Source of the DNA: Smittium mucronatum
Taxonomy: Eukaryota; Kickxellomycota; Harpellomycetes; Harpellales; Legeriomycetaceae
Assembly (NCBI GenBank): GCA_001953115.1
Contig: LSSL01002147.1
Span: forward strand, 1-64,000
Direction: 5' to 3'
DNA: 64,000 nucleotides
Shown: positions 11,772 to 24,600 of the stretch, piece by piece
Position numbering within the stretch: the stretch's first letter is position 1
Layout: every line of letters starts with the position of its first letter
Program-made: the position numbers and the translations under genes
Notes under the pieces: model-generated
The model's database searches: none
Told to the model about the DNA's origin: nothing
The model's input: only the letters and a program-made list of their open reading frames with translations

Positions 11772-12470
11772 TCAACACAAGAGCGTAGAAAGACTTGCAA
11801 AAAGTACAACAGATAAAGTGAAATATGCATTATTGCTGATCTTCCAACTTCCTGAACTTTTTGCATCAGATTCAGCCTTTTGATTTGGTGAAGGATTAGA
11901 GTCAGAAGAACTAGAAGTAAAGATAGGCTCGCCTGCAATTTTAAGGGAGATATTGTTTCCATTCTTTCCTCCTTCTATTTGGTCACTTGTATTTATCTTG
12001 TAATCATTGGGGGTCTCTGTTGATTGCGGGGAATTGTAAAATATGCTTTTTGAAGATGAGCTACTGTAAGAATTAGATGATGGAACTGGTGAGGAATAAT
12101 TTTTAGAACTAGATTTTTGAGGTGGCGACGATGGAGAAGGTGATGATGGAATTGACGGCGAAGATTTTTCTGCAGCTGCTTCAATAGCTTTTTTCATCGA
12201 ATCTTGTATAGAACAGGCTTGATTTTGTTGTTGTATAACTAGCTGGTAATTTGCAGCTTTAGATAGATCGGAATCACAAAGATTGTAGCAAGTAGCTATT
12301 TGATTAAACCAATAACACTGACAACCATAATCGTCTTTAACACATCTAGCGCTCATCATGGCGTTTTGTCTTTGAATACACTCGTTGAATACATTTTCAG
12401 CCTCACATCCAGCGTTAACATAAGATAATATTGCACCTAAAGATATTATAAAAAAAGAAACGAACTTCAT
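11772..12470 (-). CDS. Secreted CFEM-like eight-cysteine protein with Ser/Pro stalk and GPI-anchor signal
   Basis: This is an intronless gene of 232 codons. Residues 1-20 are a signal peptide ending VNAG. Eight cysteines at 22, 31, 43, 50, 52, 61, 65 and 86 give spacing 8-11-6-1-8-3-20, almost the same as the downstream paralogue, with DYGCQC at the CFEM signature. Residues from about 95 to 200 form a Ser/Pro/Asn-rich stalk (SPSIPSSPSPSSPP), likely O-glycosylated. A GPI-type tail follows: a small-residue site around KSSGSW, then a hydrophobic end (TLSVVLFASLSTLLC). It is a fungal cell-surface protein; ligand and role are unknown. The stalk is absent or short in the paralogue, so the two copies have diverged mainly outside the cysteine domain. 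Confidence 0.82.
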   Translation of the reverse strand: MKFVSFFIISLGAILSYVNAGCEAENVFNECIQRQNAMMSARCVKDDYGCQCYWFNQIATCYNLCDSDLSKAANYQLVIQQQNQACSIQDSMKKAIEAAAEKSSPSIPSSPSPSSPPQKSSSKNYSSPVPSSNSYSSSSSKSIFYNSPQSTETPNDYKINTSDQIEGGKNGNNISLKIAGEPIFTSSSSDSNPSPNQKAESDAKSSGSWKISNNAYFTLSVVLFASLSTLLC

Positions 12471-12561
12471 TTTTATTACTATGAATTTTGGTATTTTCTC
12501 TTAAATAAATTATGCTTTTTAAAAAGAAGCTTTCCTTAAATACGGTTTTTAAGGGTACTAG

Positions 12562-12582
12562 GGGTGATGAAGATCTTTTATA
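12562..12582 (-). promoter_or_regulatory. TATA-like box and ATCACCC motif upstream of the CFEM-like gene
   Basis: On the minus strand TATAAAAG is followed after six bases by ATCACCC, which ends 92 bases before the ATG at 12470. The same order and similar spacing occur upstream of the paralogue at 11284. Confidence 0.35.
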
Positions 12583-13167
12583 TCATGTTATAGCAGTGGG
12601 AAAAAAAAACTGAGTTGAGGTATTCTTTATTAACTGCAGTAGATATCATATTCATATTTGAGATTATTGAATGTGTGCCCATATTAAATCTTCTTTTAGA
12701 TCATACATAGGCACAATTTCTGCCGATGAATCCGGTCATATATTAAAATGGCACAAAAAAGATTCAATAGGGGAAGTTTGTTGGTGGAAAAAATGATAAT
12801 ATATTAAAAAACTGAAACAAAAAAATTAAAAAAAAAACATATTATGCACAAAAAAGAATGTTGTAAACTAATAATTAGTTTTTATAGATAGTAATTATAA
12901 AGCCCGTAACAGGAAACCTTAGGTAAATTCTTTATTGTCACCAACTCGCCAAATCTATAATAAACTAACCAATAAAATCAATATCTGGGTATATTATGTT
13001 TTGAACTGATATAGACCAATAACATTATTGTATGTCATATTCGCATTGCATTATTGTGAAACATTCAATAGCAAAAGGAAATTGTTATGAACTTTATAGC
13101 TGATCAAAATTAAGCAATAATATTTTTTAAATAAGCCAAAACCTAAATACAGTAGGCTACCAGCATA
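12583..13167. other. AT-rich intergenic region
   Basis: No gene or repeat is clear here. The right end may be an eroded outer part of the inverted duplication that starts near 13168. Confidence 0.5.
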
Positions 13168-14213
13168 ATTGAAGCCTTTGAACAAGATAAAGGTTGAATA
13201 TTGGTTATAAATACAAAATAATCAAATGAAATACCATTTTTTCAAATGTTTCGTAGAACCTAATAACAATTGGCTATATTTATATGCAATTAGGGAAATC
13301 GATATCACTGAATTATTTTGATGAAAACACGTTACGATAAAAATTCTAGTTTATTTGAGAATCGAGTGATTTTTCAACTAGCAAATTTTTATCATTTTTT
13401 TCGAAATAAATTCACTTTCTCTATTACTTAATTTTATACCATTAAATTCCTCTATTATCTCAGTTTGACTGATTTTCACTACAAATTCCATTTAGCAAAG
13501 ATATCACATATTTTTCATTATTTGCATCTTTCATCAGAATGAAACTTTTTTAAGGTTTAGATGAGATTTTTTTTCTCAATCTAATTTGATATGAAATCAT
13601 AGTGAAAATGGTGAATGGTTATTTATTATCTAGGTATGTCATTTTAAAATAATCGTTTAGAAAGATATCATAATATTAAAGAATTAAATAATATGGTTTT
13701 CGTATTAGAGCAATAAGAAACTAGATATTACATTATTCTCATGTGAGAAAAAAACGACATTAGGAATACCACATTAAGTTGATATCCGAGTCTATTATGA
13801 TGAAAAGAAGTAATATTTCTAAGCTAAACTGAATCCCAAGTTAAATAATTATTACAACTTTAATTTAATTATATTTTTATATTTTTATTTATTTTGGAAA
13901 ATCTAATACATTTTGTACCATTTGGGTTTCGATACAATAGTGATATAGACTATTTTGTAGGATGGTTGATAAAGTGCTTATATTTTGATAAAAGTATGTT
14001 ATACTGAAAAATAATTCGTTTTTCAAATAAACTTGAATTTTTATTGTAACGCGTTTTTTCAAAATAATTTCGCTTTTTCAATTACCCCAATTGCATATAA
14101 ATATATCCAATTGTTATTAAGATTTATAAAAAATCCGAAAATGTATATATATTTAATTGGTTATTTGTAATTACAGCCAATACTTAGCCTTAATCTCATC
14201 CAAAGGCTTCAAT
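13168..14213. repeat. Decayed inverted duplication, about 207-base arms
   Basis: The left arm (about 13168-13374) matches the reverse complement of the right arm (about 14005-14213) along its whole length. Shared blocks in order include attgaagcctttg, tattgg, aataacaattgg, atatttatatgcaatt, gcgttac/acgttac, ataaaaattc, and agtttatttga. Identity is clearly partial, so the duplication is old. The 630 bases between the arms show no open frame. The right arm overlaps an apparent terminal exon (14242-14171), and the left arm carries the same end with changes. Either a long-inverted-repeat transposon or an inverted copy of a gene end would explain it. Confidence 0.6.
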
Positions 14214-14242
14214 TTCGATAATAGCCACGCATTAATCCGGTC
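14171..14242 (-). pseudogene. Possible terminal exon or gene-end relic
   Basis: A TTATTTAG acceptor is followed by 23 open codons and a TAA. The translation begins DRINAWLLSKLKPLDEIK and ends KAKYWL. The inverted partner near 13168 keeps LKPL and EYWL followed by a stop in the same place, but has an extra internal stop. I do not recognise the protein. No clear upstream exons were found, although an open stretch at 14496-14732 on the same strand could be related. It may be the remaining end of a gene or of a transposon ORF. Confidence 0.3.
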
Positions 14243-14249
14243 CTAAATA

Positions 14250-17200
14250 ATAATACACAAATACCAATTAATATTTTCTATAATAAAAAAATAAAAATAA
14301 TTTTTTATTTTTAATGCCATTACTATTGACTTGAATTAAATCCTGTCTGATTTATACTATTCTCCAACTAAAATTAAGCTCAAAATAGCCAAAAGGATAG
14401 TTATATGTTCAAATATATTTCTTTTTTGAATTAGAATTTTAAACATTGGATTTTAGGTGTGAAAGAGTTGTGAGAAAATCCCCGTTACTTTAATATTAAG
14501 ACAAGGAGTAAGCCCAATTTTCTGTGAATAAAAAATTAATAAATTGTGAAATCGAATCGGATTTGATAAATATAATCAAATTATGTTTTTGAAATTCAAA
14601 AATCAATTTATGTGTCAAATTAGATTTAAAAAAAATTGGATACAGATCGGTAAATTTTAAATCGGATGTAGTAAAAAATACTTTAAAATGATATAAAAAA
14701 TGACCCAAAAAGTATTTAAAATTTAAATTCATCCAAATATATCATTCTGCAGTCTCGAAATTCCGATATTAACCATGTGATGTGTTTTTATTACAAAGTA
14801 CATAAACACATTGAATACTATAAAATCATATTTATTTATGCATACATGATAGTCAATACAAATAAAGCTGAACGGAGAATCTTCCAATTAATATAAAATA
14901 CGTCAAAATAATGCATTCAATATAAAAATTCCAATTTACTCTAATAAATTGAAATGCAAACACATTTAATAAATACAATCCTCCATTGGTGATAAAAATA
15001 ACACATTTCAAATACAAGCATTTAACACAGAAAAAACTCAAATAACTCAGACAGCATGGCTAGAAATGGTATAAAATGTGAAACATTTTCATTATAATTT
15101 AACGGGAGGATATTTTTACAATACTTTTCTTTGACTTAGTTTACTTTCTAAACTAATAAATTCTTATATTGAAACAAAGTACCAAATATCTTCACTAAAT
15201 TATAAATTCTTATCTTATTTTTAAGACACTTTATCTTCCGCAAGCAGATAAATTAATTAACCATACAAAAGTGGATGTAAATCCTGATTTAAAATTATTT
15301 TTGAAATAAAAATCAAAAAACATAAATACTCAATAATTTCAATAAAAATTTATGTGTTAGGTAATATAAAATTATATTCAATACTTATTATCTTCATTAA
15401 AGAAAAAAAAATTCAGAACGGTTTCAATTGGGTATATCCGTCTTATGAGGATTAAGATGCATTTATTTCTTCGAGTATAATCTCACTTTAGAAATGTAAA
15501 ATTTAATATTTTTTGAAACTAGATTAGTCAATTTCTTTTATTATAAATTCGGGATTTTTTTATAATTAACTCATATATTTACATTTAAAATTTACCGATG
15601 TATACCTAAATTTATTTTTTTTATTAATTTGACATATAAATCTATTTTTGATTATTAAAAACAAAGCTTGATTCAAATTTATATAATTCGATCTATTTCA
15701 AAAAAAATTTAATATAAGTATTTTTAATCGAAATTTCCTTTTTTTTATTAAAAAAAAATAATTCTGATAAACTGAATTTTAGGGAATTTATCCGATTTAT
15801 TCATCCCTCCCCACCAAAAAAAGAATAACTTCAATTAATTGAAAAACATATTAGATTTTATTTAAATAGAAAAATAGTCTTTAAAGCTGTAAGTCTTGAA
15901 ATTAATATTCCTAAAATAAAGTTCTTATTAGGTAAAATTATATATCCATCACTAATTATGTTGATATTATTATTCAAAAAAAACGTTATTAGATGGTTTT
16001 TTCAATTATCAGAGAATCTTCTACAATACCCGTTATTAATTTTTTTATAATATTACAACAAAATAAGTTGAATTATTAATTGAAACTTGCTTAACTTTCG
16101 CATCAAATTTTTTCAGGAATTATATTTTTCTTTTAAATATTTTCTAATTAATTTTGCTTTAAAAAGACTATATAAACTATAAAAACTTAAAATTCTTGTT
16201 TATACACTGGTTTTCAGTTTATCCTAAAAAATATGCACTTGATGCATTAATTTTTCTCAGGAAAAATATCGCATATAAAACCCCATTAAAATTTTAATTA
16301 ATGTTTACATGATATTTAAAGATATAAAAATTCTTAGAAAATATGATTTTTTTTGTAAAATCAATAAAATATATAAAAAATGAAGATTTATTTTAAGATT
16401 ATTTTTTCCTCAAAAATCTTATTTATGTAAATTCCGAAAAAATTTTGTTTTTTGAAATGTTCTAAATTATGGAATAGACAAAGATCTCAGAGATTTTTTA
16501 ACCACGAGACATTTCATTTAATTTTTTTCCAATAAAAATTAGGGATCAAACGTGCAAAAAAACTGTTAAGTAGGTAACACGTATTTAAGAGAAGGAAATT
16601 TTTCAATAATAAGATTTAATATGTAAAAATATTCGGATAAGTACCATGAAGCTCTTCAGTCTAGAACTCTTTTTCCGAAAAATTACTACAGTTTCAAAAC
16701 CTCAAAATATCCCCCGAATTTAAATTTATTATTAAAATCACATGTTGGATTAAAAAGAGAAAAAAAAAATTAAACGCAACTATCGGTTAATATATTTTTT
16801 AATATGTTTTTAAATATAGAAATGAAACATGGGAATATTTTTCTCAATACATTCTAACCTTTGGATCTGTTGGTAATGACAGTTATTTCACCACATACAC
16901 ATGTTTAAGTAAAAATAATTTTAAAATTTAATACCCCGAAAAATTCCTATTTAACGTTCAGGTTTTGAAATTAAGAATATAAAAAAAAAAACTCTTTTTT
17001 TGAAATTAACATATTATGACCAGAAAATATACATGAGAATAGTCATAAATTTCCCCGTATAATAAAAATATTTCGATTTTAACTTTTTTAAATGATGGCT
17101 TGAATAAATAAACTTGAAGTTACTTTGAAACTTCCAGACCATTAATTAATGCATAAATTAAATTTAAAAGGAATAAATTTTTTAATGTCATCGAAATAAT

Positions 17201-20200
17201 ATATGATAATCAACTTTGGTATGATTTAGTCCAAATGTGTTTTTGTGATCTCCAAGCTTATATATAATCATAATAAAAAATAATTATTAAATCAATTTTT
17301 AGAATATTAAAATTTCATCGTATTTCTGATTTTGATAAATTATAAGTTTTCTTTTCATTATTCCGAAGTGTTTTTTTAAACACTATAAAAACTGTACAAA
17401 ACATTTGATAAATTTTAAGAATCTTTAATTGCGTTAAATAAGATCATTAGTGTTTACATAAAAAAAATTCAATAGAATATAATTAATTTTTTATTGAAAA
17501 AAAGAACCAATAACATTTTATATATTCCACGCTAATCCAATACTTGTAATTTTGAATAAAATAGTTAAATATAATTATTTTCATTTGATCTTTTATTTTA
17601 AGTTGATTGAAATATAATTTTTCGAGCTTATTATTAGTAAATTTATTGAATTTGAATAAATTAATTAAACCCCCAATCTCATACAAATTATTTCATTTTA
17701 AGAATGATAAATTCACTTACACATAACGAAATATAAAATTTCCAAATTGAATATTTTTTGGGAATATTTTTACATCTAATTAAAATTGTTCTGTATATTT
17801 TTCAATAAAAAAACATTGTAAGTTAATATTTTCTGCCTCAAGATATTTTAATTTTGTAAAACACACACATAAATTTTAAAAATATATTAAGGTATGTCTC
17901 ACTGTAATATATTTGGATTAACATCAGTTCTGAGGGTCAAATTCATAATACGAGTTGTCCCAAGAGAAAAAAATATGCGTCTACTATCACAGAATCTATT
18001 TAGAAATAAAAATCATTAAAAAGCATTTTAAATGAATGAAATTTAAATGGAATTAGATAAAAAAAATTGGTTTATTTATACCACGAGGAATAAGATTTAT
18101 CTTCACCGAAATATAATAAGAGCTTTTCAGTATAATATTGAATGTCCAAAATGTATATAATGGCCTTATAATAAATTAAACTTTTTTTTAAATAAGCAGA
18201 TAGAGCTGAAAAAATTTATTCCATTAAACCTTTCTTTTAAGGAATAAAAAAAATTTCAAAGAATTTAATTAAAATATAATTAATACCTATGATAATATTT
18301 GAAAAATAAACTTGAATGTTTTTAAATTCACAAAAAATCATATAAAAAAGTGATATTTATGATTTCGCAAATGATAGTATTTAAAGTCTAATAAAAGTAA
18401 AATCTTATCAAGTGGAAATCTAAAAATGTATAAATATTCAAATTTAAATAAAAAAAAACAAAAACATAGGGTAAAATAGAAATAAATTGAATTCATATGA
18501 ATTAATTACTCGAAAATATTCATACAGAGCGTTAATAATACATTTTGATCTATTTCATACCTCTAAATAGGGTACTGCGACTTTTTTGGTTAAAATATAA
18601 ACTCCATTAAAAACTTCTATATTAGTTTATGAATGCCAATTTTTTTAAACTTTAATCTAATAAATTTTCATTCGATTCATAAATAATGAGCGAGAATCTA
18701 ATATAAATTTTGTGAATAACAAAATAATGGAAGCGTTTTTACTTTAAGGTAAAGAGGAGAATCATTATATTTATTATAATTCTTGTTTCTAATATTTTAA
18801 GTTTGATTATAGCTCTTTTGGAACATTAATAAATTGCATTCATCAAATAATATTTTGAACAGACTGAATTGCTGCTAAAATTACGATCAATTTTAACACA
18901 AAACCTCAAAAAAAGATTTTTTTATGCTTTAAACATACCTAATTTCAAGATCAAAAAACTAAAAATAAATAAATAAACAACTTATAAAATTAAAAGAAAG
19001 GAATCCATAAATTAAAAATCTTTATCTTTGAAGTTTCCATTTCATGTGCCAATAATTTGGTTTCCCTATTAAATATTTAATTCTAATTTAAATAGTAACA
19101 TTTTTCTAATTACATATCACGGATATAATTCATTATAAATTAGTTTTATCTTTTAATACTTTTTAACAAACCAAAATTGGATGAATTATAATTTTTTTGT
19201 AATATCTATGAGTCTTATCTTACATTATTTTTTTCATAGCTTTTATGATTATTATTGATTTCCATAATTATAAAATTTCAGATTTACTAAAGAAAATTAA
19301 ATATTATTTCAAAATATGTCGACTAATTTAGTATCTTATTAATCGATTCTGATTTGGCACCAAAAATAGCTAAAATATCCAAATGGCACGAAAATAACGG
19401 GATTTTGATAATTTTTATGGATAAAATTCTATAAATAACAAATTTCTCTTGAAATACCACAAAAATAATCAAATTATCAAATCTAAAATTAAAATTTATC
19501 TTTTCTTCATTAAAGATATGATTTTTATGTATTTTATAACAAATAAGTTTAATATATATATAAGTGTTATATAAGATATGACCCCTATTTAGATGTGGCT
19601 CTTTTTGGTGATTTTGAAACTATGTGGCAGTTATGATATTTTAATTGGGTAATTTTTTTTTAATATATACCGAATAAAATTTTTTCAAAAAAAAAAAATC
19701 ATTGAATTTTGAAACCGACTCAATTAGATCTTAAGCATCGGAACAATATAATAAAAGATTTTTCAAGTTTATTTCAATTTGATGAACAAAATTAAAAATA
19801 AAAGAAATAAAATATTGGCGTTTAATTTTTATTAAAAAAAGGTATGGAGGAATCAAAGAACTCTAATCAGAGATATGAATATATTTTAAACTAATAAAAT
19901 ATATTTATAACCATTCTCCCGATAATAGGTTGTATTTGAACGAAAAATGGCATTATGTTTGTAGATAGCTATACAGCCTCTAATAAATTTTATATTATTC
20001 ATGAATAAGATAACTTAATTATCTATATATAAAAAATACCAAATGATATGAACTGATTTTTTTATTGTAGAATGAAAATCCTTTTATTGGAGATTTGAAA
20101 CAATAAAATATATTTGGGTTTCTAAAATTTCCACTAGATAATTTTTAAATTAAATCATCCAAATGAGTATCATATAAAAACAAAACATATATTAACTATT

Positions 20201-20829
20201 TTTACAACTAAATCGTAACTGAATCATAACTAAATAATAAGACTATATTCTAAAAATAATTACAAAAAAAAAAAAAGGTATAAAATTAGGTTAAATATAT
20301 GAAAAAAAGGGGAGTTGCAAAATATCAAAAATATAATTAATAATTAATATCATTAAATTGATATTCCTAGTCACGAGATAATTTTTTATTGTATCCCATT
20401 TCAAAGAAAACTCGTTATCGATGGTTTTTATCCAATAAAAGTAAAAATATTTAAAGAGATAAGGCATTAAATTTCTTCCTAGACAAATCTAATATAATTC
20501 GATAATCTGAAAGTTTTAAAATACTTAATGGCTATTTTATTATATGAATTTTTTTATTTAAGATAATAGATTTATTTCTTATGTTTTTTTTAAGTTTTTA
20601 AATATTTAAATGTTTATTTTTTTACCAGTCTTCTGGAGGTTTTTTTTATAGAAAGTTTAAGAATATTTGCTTTTTTAATTTAATTCCCTTTTCTCGGATA
20701 ATAAAAATTTTTTCTAACTTTTAGTGGTTCAATTTTAATATTTTTCTCCATTGTTTTTTTTTTGTAGTGCTATTTTCATAACAAAGCGCGGTTGTGAGTT
20801 GATCGGTTATGGTTAATAATTTAAAATTT
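14250..20829. other. Long AT-rich gene desert
   Basis: No coding region, RNA gene or well-formed repeat can be supported. Open frames of 60-80 codons are present, but their translations are dominated by Ile, Phe, Lys, Asn and Tyr, as expected by chance in DNA of this composition. Confidence 0.6.
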
Positions 20830-23800
20830 TCTTTTTTCAAAAGCTTCAGAATGGAAGGAGATAGTGAATGTGATGGCCATTAATAATTTTTAATCTAAAT
20901 TGAATTTAATTCTTCTGGAAAGGGTGATTTAGAGTCATATGTAGCTTAATGGAGATCTGGAGATAGAAGATTTGGTGTTTTTTTACAGGGTCTTTATTTA
21001 ATTCCTTCCAAAATAATCTGAATTTTCATAAAACTTTGTTCCAAATTTAGATGTTGTACAAACTGTTATAAATGAAAGTGTACGATGAAATAGGAGAGTG
21101 AAGGATAATCTGAACGGGGGAGCAATATCTGACTTGTATAATTTTTTGGGAGAAGTTGGAATGGTCATTAAAAATGTTATCAGATATTTTTATTTACTCT
21201 GTCATTGAAAATTAGATTTTAAACAAATTGTTTTTATCAACATAATCTGTACAAGAAATCTTCTTTCTAAGAGGTTTTATTTATCTAATATCTTTTTTAT
21301 CTGTTTTTTATGCATGGAAAAAATCATTGTATTTTTTTTCAGAAAATTAGGTAAAAGTGATAACATATTTAAAAAAAAAAATTGATTATTTTATTGAAGT
21401 AAATTTATATAAAAATTTTCTTATTATACGATTTTTTACGGAAATCCAGCAAAAAAAGTTAAATTGTAAATGAAAAAATAATTATAAAATCAAGAGGTAA
21501 ACCAAAATGTGATAAAATAGGAATCGTAATTATATACAGTATAATGGTATACTTTTTATATAATATAGCGAAAAAAGTCGATTTTCTGAAATCTGCGGAA
21601 ATATTATTTCGGATTTATTGAGTTTTAATACTTGATCGAATACTTTTAAAATTTTTTAGATATGTAACACGAATTAAAAAACTACTTGGTATATGTTACC
21701 TAGCCTCTAAAAATTATTTTTCACAGACTGTTTTATTTATTTTTTTCTCATTGAGCTTTTTTAACCGATTCGCAGAATTTTTTAGATAACTTTACGTTAT
21801 CAACTTAAAAATTCATTTATATTATTATTTTTAGATCCTTTTTTTTCAAAAATTAAATCATTTAGTAAAACGGATATTCCGGTGAATATACATATATATA
21901 TGAAATGAAATAAGCAAAAGCTCAAATTAGGATAAAAATATGCAACATCTTTGTATTATATAAAAATTTTCATCTTATTTTCTTCATATAGCTCTTAAAA
22001 GTTTTGAAAACTTATTAACCATATACAATTGGATTTTTGAAACTATTAAAGAAAAAGAAAATCAGATTAAAATTAATATCAAATAAATCATAAATATTAA
22101 AACTAGGTATTTGGATAATAAATAAATCATCATGATACATACTCGCTGGTAAAATGATAAAAAATTCCAAAAAATGTTTCTAATAATCATCATAGAAATA
22201 GGTATCAGCATTCATAATTCTTATATTATAAAAAAAAGAAATCCAAAATGTCTTTTAATTTTTTTTTTAGCTTTAAATATATATAAAACAGTTGTAATTT
22301 TATGATTAATAAAAAAAATCTGAATTTTTTGTATAAAGTATCAAACTTTTACAAAGGAAAAACATATTCAAAAATTTATATTAAGAAGAAAGTGAGTGTT
22401 TGCACGTTTTACACAAAAAAGTACTATTAACCTGAAAAATTAAATAATCTTAATTTGGCGGAGGTTTTTATAAAATTTTCTATTAAGGAAATTTTAACCA
22501 TTTTTACCTTTATAATAGTATAGAATTAATAATTTATTGGGTTTGGTTTAAAAAAAAGACAAATTTTCAATATACTGTCTTTTATTAAAAAAACGAATAA
22601 TAAATAATTATAATAACTATATATGAAACATGAATTCCACATACATTTTTCAGCTTCCAAAATTATCTATTTTATCCTATATTTAAAGGTAGCAAAAAAA
22701 ATTCTTTCGAAAGTAATATGAAAAATGGCTAGTCCCCAAAGAATTAAAAAAATAAAGGAATTTTTAAATACTTTAAATCTATGAGTGTTTTTAATTATTG
22801 ATTATTTTCAATTTATTTAAAAAAATTTCGAAAAAATAATTAAGTTTCATCTTCAAATTTACTATTTTCAGATTTACTGTAGGAGGATACACTGTAAACG
22901 ATATTAATTATCTGTTAATACCAAGATAAAAAAAGAAAGATTCAATATTAGTAAGATTTAAAGGAGTTTAAAAAATGTTCTTACCAAAATTAAAGCTCAA
23001 TAATTCTATTTATCCTACTCGAATCACCACAGCAGTTCGATCAATTTTTCTTGAGGTCGAAAAAACATTGCTAAAAATATTTACATAGAAATTATTTCAC
23101 GAGTGGTTATCTTGGAGGATTAAATGGGAATTATAAAAAATTCAGTACCTTCTATTATCCAAAGTAAATGAATTAGTTAAGAAAAGCTTATACTCTAGCT
23201 CCCATAAATTTATTTTAATATGAAAGAAATCATGTAAAAGTAGAAATAATCCTTTATATTGAGAAATATTTTACTGAGGAAAAGATTCCTATATATTATC
23301 AGTATTTTGAGAGAAAGATCGTGATTGAAATTGGGATTTAATAATTTTTATTCAATGTTCCTGAAAATTTTCAAGGAACCGAAAAAAGACTATATATTTG
23401 TGCAGGGTATGTTGTATGAAAATAAACCCCTAAAATATATATATTTAAGTATTTTCATCTTAAATTACTGACTAGAAAGATCTAAGTTTAAAAGCTGCTA
23501 CCGGGATTAATTTTTCACGAAATTCTGGAGAACGAACATAAATCACGATTTGGTCCCCTGAGTGATAATTTTGGTATCAAATCTTGTTAAATATTCATTA
23601 TAACGAAGAAAATTTTAAGATTGGGCGAGTCCTGAAAAATTATACTGGTTTATAGTGTATCAGGAGGAAGATGTCAGAATCACGCTTTTAAAAATTGGCA
23701 AATTTTGATGGGCATATTAAGAAAAGATACTAAAAAAAAAATCCAGGAGTCATAGGGAAATATGTATACACTATTGAATGTCTTTATAACGGCTAGGATT

Positions 23801-24600
23801 CATGGATATATCTTTATATAGAAACAACTTTTTGAAGATTTTCTAATACTTATTTTAAAAGCAGTGAATTAGTTTACGTAAAGAAAACTCTACAGAAGAA
23901 ACCCTTAGGCTGGATTTTTTTAAATTTTTTTTAGAGAATCATGAAATAAGTTATTTCATCATTTATTTGTGTATTTTCAATTTTTTTCAATACTTAGGAG
24001 TGGATATAGAAATACCAACTAATTTATATTTATATTATGTTTTTATATCTAATAAAGAGGATCGATTGGAGTAAATAAATGTAAAAAGAGGAAGGTATGA
24101 TATTATTTCATGAATTACATCTTTATTCAACTCTATAATTTAAAAGAATGTTGCTAGAGAATAATCACAAGATTTATTTATCTTTTTCCAAACTCAAAAT
24201 ATTTCCTACATATGATCCATAGACTTCTTTCTATCCGGAGTATAAAAGTCAGAATATTTTAAATTTATAATATATAAAGGTTTTTGAATGAAAATATTTA
24301 TCACTAATTCTCATGGTATTGCCCAGGTGAGTTATTGGTTATGTAAAACCTTCTCTATCTTCCATTTTCCAAGAGTATAAGTGTTTAAACCCCATTGAAT
24401 CACTCTTTGAACATTATAATGATTTTTATGTTTATAAAAAGTTTAATTAATTTAATTTAAAGAAAAAAGGTTATTTGAACGTGGAATAGACTATGTTTTA
24501 ATTTTCAATTCGTTTAGATATTATAATAGGATCCATGAAACTCATAATTATTAGTGAATATTTCAAAAAATATATATAAAGATTTCAAGCATTTTATATA
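20830..24600 (+). mobile_element. Degenerate Ty3/gypsy-type LTR retrotransposon relic
   Basis: Fragments of a gag-pol polyprotein appear in the expected order on the plus strand, broken by stops and frameshifts. Near 20918-20992 is a gag-like piece (KGDLESYVA, stop, WRSGDRRFG). At 22725-22830 is the thumb/connection region of reverse transcriptase: MASPQRIKKIKEFLNTLNL, then a stop and a run ending YFQF. At 23014-23086 is the RNase H block ITTAVRSIFLEVEKTLLKIF. At about 23340-23720 is the integrase N-terminal zinc region (YIFVQGMLYENK, HEILENEHKSRFG), and at about 24297-24353 an integrase core piece (AQVSYWLCKTFS) near a lost catalytic motif. Protease and the catalytic YxDD region could not be located, and no LTRs were seen. 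Many nonsense codons fit C-to-T decay. It is certainly inactive. Confidence 0.62.

Noticed and set aside
11747..12184. Two further minus-strand frames inside the second CFEM-like gene
   Set aside because: They are alternate frames of the Ser/Pro stalk region and lack signal peptide and cysteines.
14853..17686. Minus-strand frames of 60-67 codons in the desert
   Set aside because: Composition is Ile, Phe, Tyr, Lys, Asn throughout; such lengths are expected by chance in DNA this rich in A and T.
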